64,000 nt of DNA from Acanthosepion esculentum (GCA_964036315.1 OZ038517.1:47963737-48027736); one strand, 5' to 3'. Shown: positions 52,515-63,181, numbered from the stretch's first letter. The notes: generated from the sequence alone by a model not told the origin. Numbers and translations are program-made.

Positions 52515-53200
52515 ATGGACTCTCCCATTGAGTTCGATGTATGAGGTTCTGACGACCACAAACTAATTATCTGCATGCCTATGATGGGCATGACTTTTGA
52601 GACCAGCTCGAGAATTTCACAAAAGACCACAAACAGTATAGGAGAAGGTATTGTATCCAGGTGCAGCAGGAACACTGTTAGCTGTCTTATTTTGCTTCCG
52701 TGTTTCACGCAGTCGAATGATGCTTACTTCTTGATGGTGCATTATTCCTGAATGGCAGCAAGAACTATACTCTGATCTCTTCATAGCTACCTCTTCAAAG
52801 TTCTTGAATGGAATGTTGATGCAAGAAAGGTTGCTTTTCAGTTTATCTTTATACCTGAGCCAAGGTCTACCAACATTTCTATGACCACTATGGAGTTCAC
52901 TGTGAAAAAGAACTTTTGGTATGCGATCATCACTCATCATTGCCACATGTCCAGCCCAACGTAGTTGTGATTGCATTATGAAGGTCTCGATGATACCATC
53001 TTGCATTTCTCAAATAGGTCGGCATTTGACACTCGATCATCAAACGTTAGGCCACAGATTGTACGGAGACAACCTTTATGGAAGATATCTAATCATTTAA
53101 TTTGCCATCTATAGGGTGTCCAAGTTTCAGAGCCATACAAAAGAGTTGACAAAACAACAGCTCTGTACACTTGGATTTTAGGGCAAAGCTTTATTCCCCT
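52515..53200 (-). pseudogene. LINE RT C-terminus with zinc-finger remnant
   Basis: Minus strand: VVLSTLLYGSETWTPYRWQI, LDIFHKGCLRTICGLTFDDR, then in another frame IMQSQLRWAGHVAMMSDDRI, GHRNVGRPWLRYKDKLKSNL, FEEVAMKRSEYSSCCHSG and FSYTVCGLL, a degenerate CxxC zinc-finger start. This is the C-terminal part of a distinct LINE family common in animals. It ends with GTTCGATG/GGGAGAGTC and (TA)n, as at 50145. One frameshift, 5'-truncated. Confidence 0.85.
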
Positions 53201-53205
53201 TTAGT

Positions 53206-53362
53206 ATCCTGGGTAAGACGATAAACTACGTCCAACAGCAAGGCCTCTGATCAGGAGAGTTTTTGAGGAGTGTGGAACCACTTCTTAATTGCTGATGTTC
53301 CCAGGTCCACCCTGACCATGGGTGGTAGCACCTGTTAGGGTACCAGCTATGGGTAAATAGTT
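53206..53362 (-). repeat. Dispersed repeat family A, copy 5
   Basis: Minus strand: CTATTTACCCATAGCTGGTA, GGTGCTACCACCCATGGTCA, CAGCAATTAAGAAGTGG, CTGATCAGAGGCCTTGCTG and GGACGTAGTTTATCGTC. Confidence 0.8.
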
Positions 53363-53394
53363 AACCCTCAAACTAGGGTCAAAACACTATGCAA

Positions 53395-53650
53395 GTGTAA
53401 AAATAGGTTTTAATACCAGAAATACTTTGTAAAAAAATATTACCAGCAATACATTTTTGAAAAACAAATATTACCAGCAAAGGAAAATTATTACCAGAAA
53501 TAGATTTTTCAAGGAAAAACATATTACCAGAAATAGATTTTTGGGAAAAAATATTACCAGATATAGATATTTTTGAAGAAAAAATATTACTAGAAATAGA
53601 TTTTTGTAAAAAAATATTACCAGCAATGAAAATATTGTTGGCATTAAATA
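53395..53650 (+). repeat. ATTACCAGCAAT minisatellite, about nine ~29-bp units
   Basis: AAAAATATTACCAGAAATAG and ATTTTTGGGAAAA variants, ending in AAATAACCCATTGGGG and TGTTGATATGCCG. Frames through it are low-complexity. Confidence 0.85.
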
Positions 53651-53825
53651 ACCCATTGGGGTGTTGATATGCCGTAAAACAAAACAAACCAAACCAAACT
53701 TATTCGCATTTCATCCCACAACCTATGACACAGCGAACCAAAGGAAGCAGTGGCTTTTACAATGCGATTAACAATTTTCGTCATCAAGTGATACACTTGA
53801 ATTTACCATGCTTCCAAGGTATTTG

Positions 53826-53828
<3 letters not shown>

Positions 53829-53901
<73 letters not shown>
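53829..53901. repeat. (TA)n microsatellite, long
   Basis: About 36 TA units. Confidence 0.98.
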
Positions 53902-53904
<3 letters not shown>

Positions 53905-53959
53905 CATACACTAAGTCCAGGTGCTCACTGTAGAATAACAGAGCTATAATTTACATATA

Positions 53960-54045
53960 TATAAATAATGAATATGCATTTTTTTACTCACCGTAACTGA
54001 GTTTCACTTACAATGCAGTCATCAGGTGCTGATTGAAAACTGACC
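53960..54045 (-). ncRNA. Hammerhead-like relic followed by TA-rich tail
   Basis: Minus strand: GCACCTGATGACTGC (CTGATGA at 54035-54029), then AAGTGAAACTCAG (GAAA at 54015-54012), ACGGTGAG, and an AT-rich tail with TATATATG. CACC/GGTG could pair. Stem II is poor unless A9 pairs, so activity is doubtful. Confidence 0.4.
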
Positions 54046-54065
54046 GTTGCATAATTTAAGTATTG

Positions 54066-54068
<3 letters not shown>

Positions 54069-54121
<53 letters not shown>
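54069..54121. repeat. (TA)n microsatellite
   Basis: About 26 units. Confidence 0.98.
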
Positions 54122-54123
<2 letters not shown>

Positions 54124-54315
54124 TAAGAATGGAGCTGCCCATTTTATATACATTGAGTTAAGACATCAAAATAAAATAGTATAAAAAATAATACACACAC
54201 ACATACAAAAACACATTTACACACACTCATTTTTGGTATAGGGGTGCTCATGAATAATTTTGAAAAACCAATAATATTTTTGTCCTTGTATACATTGTTA
54301 CAAAATAAAATCATT

Positions 54316-54384
54316 GCAATTGCCTTGATAAAGTCCCTCAAAGGACAAAATGCATCGGTCAAGATAAGGTATTTTTAATTTTAT

Positions 54385-54390
<6 letters not shown>
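54316..54390 (+). ncRNA. Hammerhead-like relic followed by (TA)n
   Basis: TTGATAA (54325-54331), GTCC/GGAC stem (54333-54336, 54343-54346), AAAA in place of GAAA, TGCATCGGTCAAGATAAGG and CTTTATTA before (TA)n at 54395. Related to 51244-51300. Confidence 0.45.

Positions 54391-54394
<4 letters not shown>

Positions 54395-54458
<64 letters not shown>
54395..54458. repeat. (TA)n microsatellite
   Basis: About 32 units. Confidence 0.98.
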
Positions 54459-54461
<3 letters not shown>

Positions 54462-54779
54462 TGAATATACATAATATCCAACGTATATACGAGGTGTAAC
54501 AGCAAAATTGTCCAATTATTTGATTAAGACTTGAACCATTGTATTTTAGAAATGATTAAAGATATTTTACTGGAATTCTCTGAGGTTTTTATGTCACTAT
54601 TGTACTCTACTTTGAGCAATAAGAATGTATAATTACTTTTCAAGTTTAACAAAAGAATCATGATGAAATCAATCAAAAACGAAAATGACATGTTCATCAT
54701 TAATTAATCATAGCTAAGGATAGGAAGCTCATGAAAAATTGAAATAAAGTTCAAATATATATATATATATTATTCCAGG
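54459..54779. other. No gene seen
   Basis: AT-rich; ACGAGGTGTAACAGCAAAAT near 54489 may be a transposon end. TA run at 54757-54770. Confidence 0.4.
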
Positions 54780-55200
54780 ATCATTTTCCAACTTTTTCAA
54801 GATGATCTTCGCTGTCTTTAACCTAACTTCCTATCCTGGAGTAAAAAAATGCCTCACACGTTTCACATACAATTTCATTTTCAAGTCTTTTTTTCACTGC
54901 TCTTTGAACTATTATAGCTGAAACTACTCTCTCAGGTGCCAAAGGTCTCATGGATTGAGTTGGATCTTTTCTAATTGATCTCTTTAGCTCTAATTTGAAA
55001 TGATGATCCCTCTTCCTGTTGTGACCTCCTGACCTCCAGTTTTCCTCTTTACTGTTCCCTCATTTTTAAACTTATTCACCATTCTCTTGATGGTTCTTGA
55101 TGGAAGCCAGAGTATGAATTTTGGAACCATTACTCGAAGACCTGAATGTTTTTTTTTCCTCTCACCATTGCTCATTTGGGTAGACAGTGTATGACACAAA
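54780..55200 (-). pseudogene. Tc1/mariner-like transposase, N-terminal DNA-binding domain
   Basis: Minus strand: MSNGERKKKHSGLRVMVPKF, then SRTIKRMVNKFKNEGTVKRK (helix-turn-helix) and TGGQ, then in another frame RKDPTQSMRPLAPERVVSAI, IVQRAVKKRLENEIVCET and, after a stop, SEDHLEKVGK. The catalytic half is absent. The N-terminal domain would bind the terminal repeats. Confidence 0.7.
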
Positions 55201-55309
55201 ACGATTTTAACCTGTTCTATTTTTAGCTGAATAACTCATAGGATTTTTCAGTGATTCTTACGACAAATGGTGTCATGAGGACTAACCCTCTTATCTGAAA
55301 ACTGTAAAA

Positions 55310-56568
55310 TGTCGATGTTTATGTGTGTGTGTGTATGTGTGTGAGTAAAATGTCCATGTTTATGTGTGTGTGTGTGTGTGTAAAATGTCCATGTTTATGT
55401 GTGTGTGTGTGTGTGTAAAATGTCCATGTTTGTGTGTGTGTGTGTGTAAAATGTCCATGTTTGTGTGTGTGTGTGTGTGTGTAAAATGTCCATGTTTGTG
55501 TGTGTGTGTGTGTGTAAAATGTCCATGTTTATGTGTGTGTGTGTGTGTGTAAAATGTCCATGTTTATGTGTGTGTGTGTGTGTAAAATGTCCATGTTTAT
55601 GTGTGTGTGTGAGTGTGTGAGTAACATGTCCATGTTTATGTGTGTGTGTGTGTGTAAAATGTCCATGTTTATGTGTGTGTGTGTGTGTAAAATGTCCATG
55701 TTTGTGTGTGTGTGTGTGTGTAAAATGTCCATGTTTATGTGTGTGTGTGTGTGTGTGTAAAATGTCCATGTTTATGTGTGTGTGTGTGTGTGTGTAAAAT
55801 GTCCATGTTTATGTGTGTGTGTGTGTGTGTAAAATGTCCATGTTTGTGTGTGTGTGTGTGTGTAAAATGTCCATGTTTATGTGTGTGTGTGTGTGTAAAA
55901 TGTCCATGTTTATGTGTGTGTGTGTGTGTAAAATGTCCATGTTTATGTGTGTGTGTGTGTGTAAAATGTCCATGTTTATGTGTGTGTGTGTGTGTAAAAT
56001 GTCCATGTTTGTGTGTGTGTGTGTAAAATGTCCATGTTTATGTGTGTGTGTGTGTGTGTAAAATGTCCATGTTTATGTGTGTGTGTGTGTGTGTAAAATG
56101 TCCATGTTTATGTGTGTGTGTGTGTAAAATGCCCATGTTTATGTGTGTGTGTGTGTGTGTGTAAAATGTCCATGTTTGTGTGTGTGTGTGTGTGTAACAT
56201 GTGCATGTTTATGTGTGTGTGTGTGTGTAAAATGTCCATGTTTATGTGTGTGTGTGTGTAAAATGTCCATGTTTATGTGTGTGTGTGTGTAAAATGTCCA
56301 TGTTTATGTGTGTGTGTGTGTAAAATGTCCATGTTTATGTGTGTGTGTGTGTAAAATGTCCATGTTTGTGTGTGTGTGTGTGTAACATGTGCATGTTTAT
56401 GTGTGTGTGTGTGTGTGTGTGTGTAAAATGTCCATGTTTGTGTGTGTGTGTGTAAAATGTCCATGTTTATGTGTGTGTGTGTAAAATGTCCATGTTTATG
56501 TGTGTGTGTGTGTGTAAAATGTCCATGTTTATGTGTGTGTGTGTATGTGTGTGTAAAATGTCCATGAT

Positions 56569-56624
<56 letters not shown>

Positions 56625-56655
56625 GTCCATGTTTATGTGTGTGTGTGTGTGTGTC
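55310..56655 (+). repeat. TG-rich minisatellite, about 36 units of 30-40 bp
   Basis: Each unit is TAAAATGTCCATGTTTATG plus (TG)4-10. Length varies by TG number; 56570-56620 has one (TG)n over 40 bases. Point variants (AACATGTGCATG, CATGATTATG) mark a few units. Frames (MCVCVCKMSMF, THTHTHKHGHF) are translated repeat. Confidence 0.97.
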
Positions 56656-56954
56656 TGTGCAAAATCTTTGGCACCACCTTCTGCATTTTAAAGAATTGCC
56701 CAAAAATTGAAGGTTGCCTGCTTTTTTTCAAGACTAATTGGCTTGCTCACTTCAGGCCCGAGGGACTTTCTGATTCTGAAGGGTTTATAACATATTCAAT
56801 TAACCAATTACTGTGTGAAGTTCCTTGAAAGTCTAAGAGCTTTTTGACTTATTTACCTTGTTGGCTTGTAGCAATCTTAGGGTTGGTGGATTTAAAATTT
56901 GAGATAATACCCTCTCTAAAAAAAAAATTAGGCACCGTGCAGTTGTTTGGGTAA
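56656..56954. other. Junction between minisatellite and mariner satellite
   Basis: Unique-looking; poly-A at 56920-56930. No gene. Confidence 0.5.
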
Positions 56955-59900
56955 ATACAGGATGCGATGGATAAATTGTTGTCTAAATGATGTAAAAATG
57001 AAAATAACACTGGCATCTCATTTTAACAGATGTATTTACCAAAATTACAGAAACATATCTTGAAATACTAAAGAGTAAATTTATTCCATATAATCGCCAT
57101 TGGCTTCAATCACGGCCTCCAGATAGGGTGCGATGGATAAATTGTCATCGGAATTACACAAAAATGAAAATAACACTGACATCTCATTTTAACAGATATA
57201 TTTACCAAAATTACACAAAAATATCTTGAAATACTAAAGAGTAAATTTATTCAATAAAATCGCCATTGGCTCCAATCACGGCATCCAGATAGGGTGCGAT
57301 GGATAAATTGTCATCGGAATTCCACAAAAATGAAAATAACACTGACATCTCATTTTAACAGATATATATTTACCAAAATTACACAAAAATATCTTGAAAT
57401 ACTAAAGAGTAAATTTATTCAATAAAATCGCCATTGGCTCCAATCACGGCATCCAGATAGGGTGCGATGGATAAATTGTCATCGGAATTCCACAAAAATG
57501 AAAATAACACTGACATCTCATTTTAACAGATATATATTTACCAAAATTACACAAAAATATCTTGAAATACTAAAGAGTAAATTTATTCCATATAATCGCC
57601 ATTGGCTCCAATCACGGCATCCAGATAGGGTGCGATGGATAAATTGTCATCGGAATTCCACAAAAATGAAAATAACACTGACATCTCATTTTAACAGATA
57701 TATTTACCAAAATTACACAAAAATATCTTGAAATACTAAAGAGTAAATTTATTCAATAAAATCGCCATTGGCTCCAATCACGGCATCCAGATAGGGTGCG
57801 ATGGATAAATTGTCATCGGAATTCCACAAAAATGAAAATAACACTGACATCTCATTTTAACAGATATATTTACCAAAATTACACAAAAATATCTTGAAAT
57901 ACTAAAGAGTAAATTTATTCAATAAAATCGCCATTGGCTCCAATCACGGCATCCAGATAGGGTGCGATGGATAAATTGTCATCGGAATTCCACAAAAATG
58001 AAAATAACACTGACATCTCATTTTAACAGATATATTTACCAAAATTACACAAAAATATCTTGAAATACTAAAGAGTAAATTTATTCAATAAAATCGCCAT
58101 TGGCTCCAATCACGGCATCCAGATAGGGTGCGATGGATAAATTGTCATCGGAATTACACAAAAATGAAAATAACACTGACATCTCATTGTAACAGATATA
58201 TTTACCAAAATTACACAAAAATATCTTGAAATACTAAAGAGTAAATTTATTCAATAAAATCGCCATTGGCTCCAATCACGGCATCCAGATAGGGTGCGAT
58301 GGATAAATTGTCATCGGAATTACACAAAAATGAAAATAACACTGACATCTCATTGTAACAGATATATTTACCAAAATTACACAAAAATATCTTGAAATAC
58401 TAAAGAGTAAATTTATTCAATAAAATCGCCATTGGCTCCAATCACGGCATCCAGATAGGGTGCGATGGATAAATTGTCATCGGAATTCCACAAAAATGAA
58501 AATAACACTGACATCTCATTTTAACAGATATATATTTACCAAAATTACACAAAAATATCTTGAAATACTAAAGAGTAAATTTATTCCATATAATCGCCAT
58601 TGGCTTCAATCACGGCCTCCAGATAGGGTGCGATGGATAAATTGTCATCGGAATTCCACAAAAATGAAAATAACACTGACATCTCATTTTAACAGATATA
58701 TTTACCAAAATTACACAAAAATATCTTGAAATACTAAAGAGTAAATTTATTCAATAAAATCGCCATTGGCTCCAATCACGGCATCCAGATAGGGTGCGAT
58801 GGATAAATTGTCATCGGAATTCCACAAAAATGAAAATAACACTGACATCTCATTTTAACAGATATATTTACCAAAATTACACAAAAATATCTTGAAATAC
58901 TAAAGAGTAAATTTATTCAATAAAATCGCCATTGGCTCCAATCACGGCATCCAGATAGGGTGCGATGGATAAATTGTCATCGGAATTCCACAAAAATGAA
59001 AATAACACTGACATCTCATTTTAACAGATATATTTACCAAAATTACACAAAAATATCTTGAAATACTAAAGAGTAAATTTATTCAATAAAATCGCCATTG
59101 GCTCCAATCACGGCCTCCAGATAGGGTGCGATGGATAAATTGTCATCGGAATTACACAAAAATGAAAATAACACTGACATCTCATTGTAACAGATATATA
59201 TTTACCAAAATTACACAAAAATATCTTGAAATACAAAAGAGTAAATTTATTCTATATAATCGCCATTGGCTTCAATCACGGCCTCCAGATAGGGTGCGAT
59301 GGATAAATTGTCATCGGAATTACACAAAAATGAAAATAACACTGACATCTCATTGTAACAGATATATATTTACCAAAATTACACAAAAATATCTTGAAAT
59401 ACAAAAGAGTAAATTTATTCTATATAATCGCCATTGGCTTCAATCACGGCCTCCAGATAGGGTGCGATGGATAAATTGTCATCGGAATTACACAAAAATG
59501 AAAATAACACTGACATCTCATTGTAACAGATATATATTTACCAAAATTACACAAAAATATCTTGAAATACAAAAGAGTAAATTTATTCTATATAATCGCC
59601 ATTGGCTTCAATCACGGCCTCCAGATAGGGTGCGATGGATAAATTGTCATCGGAATTACACAAAAATGAAAATAACACTGACATCTCATTTTAACAGATA
59701 TATTTACCAAAATTACACAAAAATATCTTGAAATACTAAAGAGTAAATTTATTCCATATAATCGCCATTGGCTTCAATCACGGCCTCCAGATAGGGTGCG
59801 ATGGATAAATTGTCATCGGAATTACACAAAAATGAAAATAACACTGACATCTCATTGTAACAGATATATATTTACCAAAATTACACAAAAATATCTTGAA

Positions 59901-60460
59901 ATACAAAAGAGTAAATTTATTCTATATAATCGCCATTGGCTTCAATCACGGCCTCCAGATAGGGTGCGATGGATAAATTGTCATCGGAATTACACAAAAA
60001 TGAAAATAACACTGACATCTCATTTTAACAGATATATTTACCAAAATTACACAAAAATATCTTGAAATACTAAAGAGTAAATTTATTCCATATAATCGCC
60101 ATTGGCTTCAATCACGGCCTCCAGATAGGGTGCGATGGATAAATTGTCATCGGAATTACACAAAAATGAAAATAACACTGACATCTCATTGTAACAGATA
60201 TATATTTACCAAAATTACACAAAAATATCTTGAAATACAAAAGAGTAAATTTATTCTATATAATCGCCATTGGCTTCAATCACGGCCTCCAGATAGGGTG
60301 CGATGGATAAATTGTCATCGGAATTACACAAAAATGAAAATAACACTGACATCTCATTTTAACAGATATATTTACCAAAATTACACAAAAATATCTTGAA
60401 ATACTAAAGTGTAAATTTATCAATAAAATTACCATTGGCTTCAATCGTGGCCTCCTGACG
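56955..60460 (-). repeat. 166/168-bp satellite built from a mariner 3' end, 21 units
   Basis: Unit starts (AGGGTGCGATGGATAAATTG) at 57125, 57291, 57459, 57627, 57793 and on to 60295. On the minus strand each unit is: EAVIEANGDYME-stop (last transposase codons), a ~100-base 3' UTR, then the terminal repeat CGATGACAATTTATCC and ATCGCACCCTAT. Variants differ by a TA insertion (166 or 168 bp), GCATCC/GCCTCC and ATTCCAC/ATTACAC. From 59627 units alternate 168/166, a 334-bp higher-order period. Mariner transposases end with a similar motif. Confidence 0.9.
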
Positions 60461-60715
60461 ACTTCGGAATCTCCTGCTTCTCTTCTGGTCGGTCTCCTTG
60501 TTTAAGTTAGTGAATGCCATAATCCTTGTCTTCAGTTCATCTTTGTTGTTACAAGGAGTTTTGTTGCTCTCTCACTCACCTGCATCACACACATAATTAT
60601 CAAGCGTTGGGGTGGGTCTGGGGAGTTAGGAGGCCAGATGTAAGGGTTGATGTAGTCACAGAAATTGTCTGATAGCCATGCCTATAGTTAAATAAACACA
60701 TTTTCTACAAACTAT
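60431..60715 (-). pseudogene. Mariner-like transposase C-terminal region inside the satellite
   Basis: Minus strand, across frameshifts: INPYIWPPNSPDPP (third acidic position region), NKTPCNNKDELKTRIMAFTN, LNKETDQKRSRRFRSRQEAT and IEANGNF. This continues directly into the satellite unit and identifies the source transposon. ~85 codons, broken. Confidence 0.8.
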
Positions 60716-61215
60716 AGGGTGCGATGGATAAATTGTCATCGGAGTTACACAAAAATGAAAATAACACTGACATTTCATTTTAACGGATATATTTACCAAA
60801 ATTACACAAAAATATCTTGAAATACTAAAGAGTAAATTTATTCCATATAATCGCCGTTGGCTTCAATCACGGCCTCCAGATAGGGTGCGATGGATAAATT
60901 GTCATCGGAATTCCACAAAAATGAAAATAACACTGACATCTCATTTTAACAGATATATTTACCAAAATTACACAAAAATATCTTGAAATACTAAAGAGTA
61001 AATTTATTCCATATAATCGCCGTTGGCTTCAATCACGGCCTCCAGATAGGGTGCGATGGATAAATTGTCATCGGAATTACACAAAAATGAAAATAACATT
61101 GACGTCTTATTTTAGCCGATATATTTACCAAAATTACACAAAAATATCTTGAGATACTGAAGAGTAAATTTATTCAATAAAATCGCCATTGGCTTCAACC
61201 ACGGCCTTCAGATGA
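60716..61215 (-). repeat. Satellite, three further units
   Basis: Starts at 60716, 60882 and 61048, the last more diverged (ATTGACGTCTTATTTTAGCC). It is followed on the 3' side by another transposase piece (AGATGACTTCGGAATCTCC). Confidence 0.88.
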
Positions 61216-61255
61216 CTTCGGAATCTCCTACAGCTCTTCTGGACAGTCTCCTTGT
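61200..61255 (-). pseudogene. Mariner transposase C-terminal piece, downstream of the insertion
   Basis: Minus strand: KETVQKSCRRFRSHLKAVVE, continuous with the satellite unit. The preceding residues (ARIMAAFTNL) are at 61860-61905, beyond the inserted element. Confidence 0.7.
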
Positions 61256-61856
61256 TTAAAGATCGCAACATCTTCTAGAGAGATGAAATTTAAATTTTTA
61301 TTATTGCATTATTCCAAAACTTTAACACATCAGCAGATAGCTATTAATGTCAACAACTGGTCAAAAATAGTTATTAATTAAAAATATTAATAATTAATGT
61401 ATTATCCATAACTACATGTACAGGAATGTCGTTTTTGATAAAAGTTAAAAAATAAACATAAATACATTTTCCCACAATAAAGCTATTTGTGCTATGTTAT
61501 AATGCTTATTACCTAAATAATAATAATACTGAATTTTTTTTTTAAAACATTAAAGTATATTTAACCCTAGAACACTAACCATGGGTATATAGTACCCAGC
61601 GAAGATTTTCCTATTTTTAATTACAATTTTCAGTACCTGATTTTCTTACCTAAATAATATTTTTTTTTATTTCCTATTAATGTTAACTCAAAGTACAAAG
61701 TTTGAAGTGCCGGCATGTAAAATATTTTAAATAAAGAATTTTTTTGATATTTTCAAAATCGGGTAAGATATACCCATGGTTAGTAGTGTTGTAACTTTGA
61801 TTGATGGCTAGTGTTCTAGTGTTAATCACATCTCCCTTATGGCTTTCGTGATCTGT
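61255..61856 (-). mobile_element. TTAA-type element inserted in mariner transposase
   Basis: Lies between AACTTAA and TTTAAACAAGG (minus strand), where the intact reading is AACTTAAACAAGG, as seen at 60508. So a TTAA-like site was duplicated. Ends are CAGATCACGA and AGATCGCAAC (inverse). Inverse paralogue of 20153-20510, but with a 257-bp MITE inside. Confidence 0.65.
61565..61821. mobile_element. piggyBac-type MITE, 257 bp
   Basis: Flanked by TTAA at 61561-61564 and 61822-61825. Terminal inverted repeats CCCTAGAACACTAACCATGG and (inverse) CACTAGAACACTAGCCAT. Subterminal GGGTATATAGTACCC and GGTAAGATATACCC are also inverse. The paralogue at 20184-20187 has a single TTAA, the empty site. No ORF. 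Confidence 0.85.
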
Positions 61857-61859
61857 TAA

Positions 61860-61925
61860 GTTGGTGAATGCTGCCATAATCCTTGCCTTCAGTTCGTCTT
61901 TTGTGTTGGTCTCTCACTCGCATTA
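61860..61925 (-). pseudogene. Mariner transposase piece upstream of the insertion
   Basis: Minus strand: TKDELKARIMAAFTNL, which joins to KETVQKSC at 61255 if the insertion is removed. Confidence 0.7.
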
Positions 61926-62029
61926 GACAACACGTTAATAAGCAGCATAAGGATCATAGTAACATTAGTAACATTAGTAACTACTCACAAACGATACTAA
62001 AATACTTGTATCATCAAACAGTAACAAGA
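61926..62029. other. Short unassigned stretch
   Basis: AGTAACATTAGTAACATTAG short repeats at 61958-61980. Confidence 0.4.
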
Positions 62030-62580
62030 GAGTCTGTCTATATTTCTGAGATGAGGTATTATGTACAGTATTTACATTAGTCGGACTATTGCCCTCATCT
62101 TTGTCGCCATATTTGTCACAACGTTTCGGCCGTTGTACGCTCCGGCCTTCTTCAGGTGGTTGGAATTTCGAACCGAACCCTTTTTTTCGATCACTGGCAC
62201 AGTGGATAAAGGCATTGGTTAGATCCATCTTTGTCGCCATATTTGTCACAATGTTTCGGCCGCTGTACACTCCTCAAGGACACATGGCACAGGGGATAAA
62301 GGCGTTGGTTAGATCCAGTGACAGACCCAAAGAGTGTGAGTTCAATACCCGGTTCAGGCAGTGGAGAACTTTCAGAGGGAAAATTAGCAGGAGATAACTG
62401 ATAACTGACATCCATCAAACATGGCTCGTGGAACTAGAACAGTCTACCCCAGTGATCGAAATAAAGGGTTCAGTTCGAAATTCCAACCACCTGAAGAAGG
62501 CCGGAGCGTACAACGGCCGAAACGTTGTGACAAATATGGCAACAAAGATGAGGACAATAGTCCGACTAATGTAAATACAG
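62030..62580 (+). mobile_element. Foldback composite: tRNA-like head plus hammerhead-like end
   Basis: Inverted arm to 62195, a duplicated fragment (62196-62265), the junction GCTGTACACTCCTCAAGG, tRNA-like A box (TGGCACAGGGGATAAAGG) and B box (GTGAGTTCAATACCCGG), body, CTGAAGA (62491-62497), GGCCG/CGGCC stem, GAAA (62519-62522), CGTTGTGAC. Close copy of 17150-17570, slightly longer. Confidence 0.7.
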
Positions 62581-62850
62581 TAACAAGAGACTTATGATTT
62601 TCGAAACCATGCTTTTACTACAAAACAATCATCTATAAATAAAAACTATTATAATTTAGAGGTACAAATTTTCTTTAGTAGCACTCAGTTGAGAAGTCCT
62701 AAAAAAGGAAAATTCTGTCTAGAGCAAAAATGAAATCTCTGATGGAAAAAAAAAGGATGTACAATTGATTCGCATTTACATAGGCTCTATCACTGACACT
62801 GGGCACTTTTAGCCATAAATATAGAATACCTTAAAATTATATTTTTGTCA
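62581..62850. other. No gene seen
   Basis: AT-rich; TCACTGACACTGGGCACTTT near 62791 resembles TGATATTGAGCACTTTATAC at 49691. Confidence 0.45.
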
Positions 62851-62851
62851 T

Positions 62852-62894
62852 CCACAAACAGACTGTTTCGCTGTTTCACAGCTCATCAGTGTGG
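62852..62894 (-). ncRNA. Hammerhead ribozyme, family 2 (complete core)
   Basis: Minus strand: stem I CCACA (62894-62890) with TGTGG (62856-62852); CTGATGA (62889-62883); stem II GCTGT/ACAGC with a GAA loop; GAAA (62869-62866); stem III CAG/CTG around T (62865-62859); TT before the cleavage point. All invariant core bases are present. H17 is U rather than the usual C. Covariation with the copy at 47561 (CGCA/TGCG in stem I) supports a real structure. Confidence 0.82.
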
Positions 62895-62995
62895 CTAGAC
62901 GTCCGGTTGCCTCTAGCTAGGATCGAAACCCGACTGAATTTGCGTCAGTCGGAACTTCTACCAGTAAGCCGTCGGCTCACGGCAGGGATGAAGGT
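62895..62995 (-). mobile_element. tRNA-like SINE head of hammerhead family 2
   Basis: Minus strand: GACGGCTTACTGGTAGAAGT (A box), CAGTCGGGTTTCGATCCTAG (B box), GAGGCAACCGGACGTCTAGC leading into stem I. Head and ribozyme are contiguous in the two other copies too. Confidence 0.75.
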
Positions 62996-63066
62996 GAATT
63001 TTAGCGTGTTTATTTTTAGATTTAGATAAACACACAGTGACTGACAGTGACTCAATTCTGCCGAAG

Positions 63067-63139
63067 AGTCATGCTATATTAGCTTTAATATATATATATT
63101 TAATATATATATATTAGCTTTAATATATATATATATATA

Positions 63140-63181
<42 letters not shown>

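Noticed and set aside
55395..56061. Long frames encoding MCVCVCKMSMF or HTHTHTHKHGHF repeats
   Set aside because: Pure translation of the TG minisatellite in all frames.
59126..59731. 201-codon frame that looks like a repeat protein
   Set aside because: It exists because 168-bp satellite units keep frame; it is antisense to the transposase remnant.
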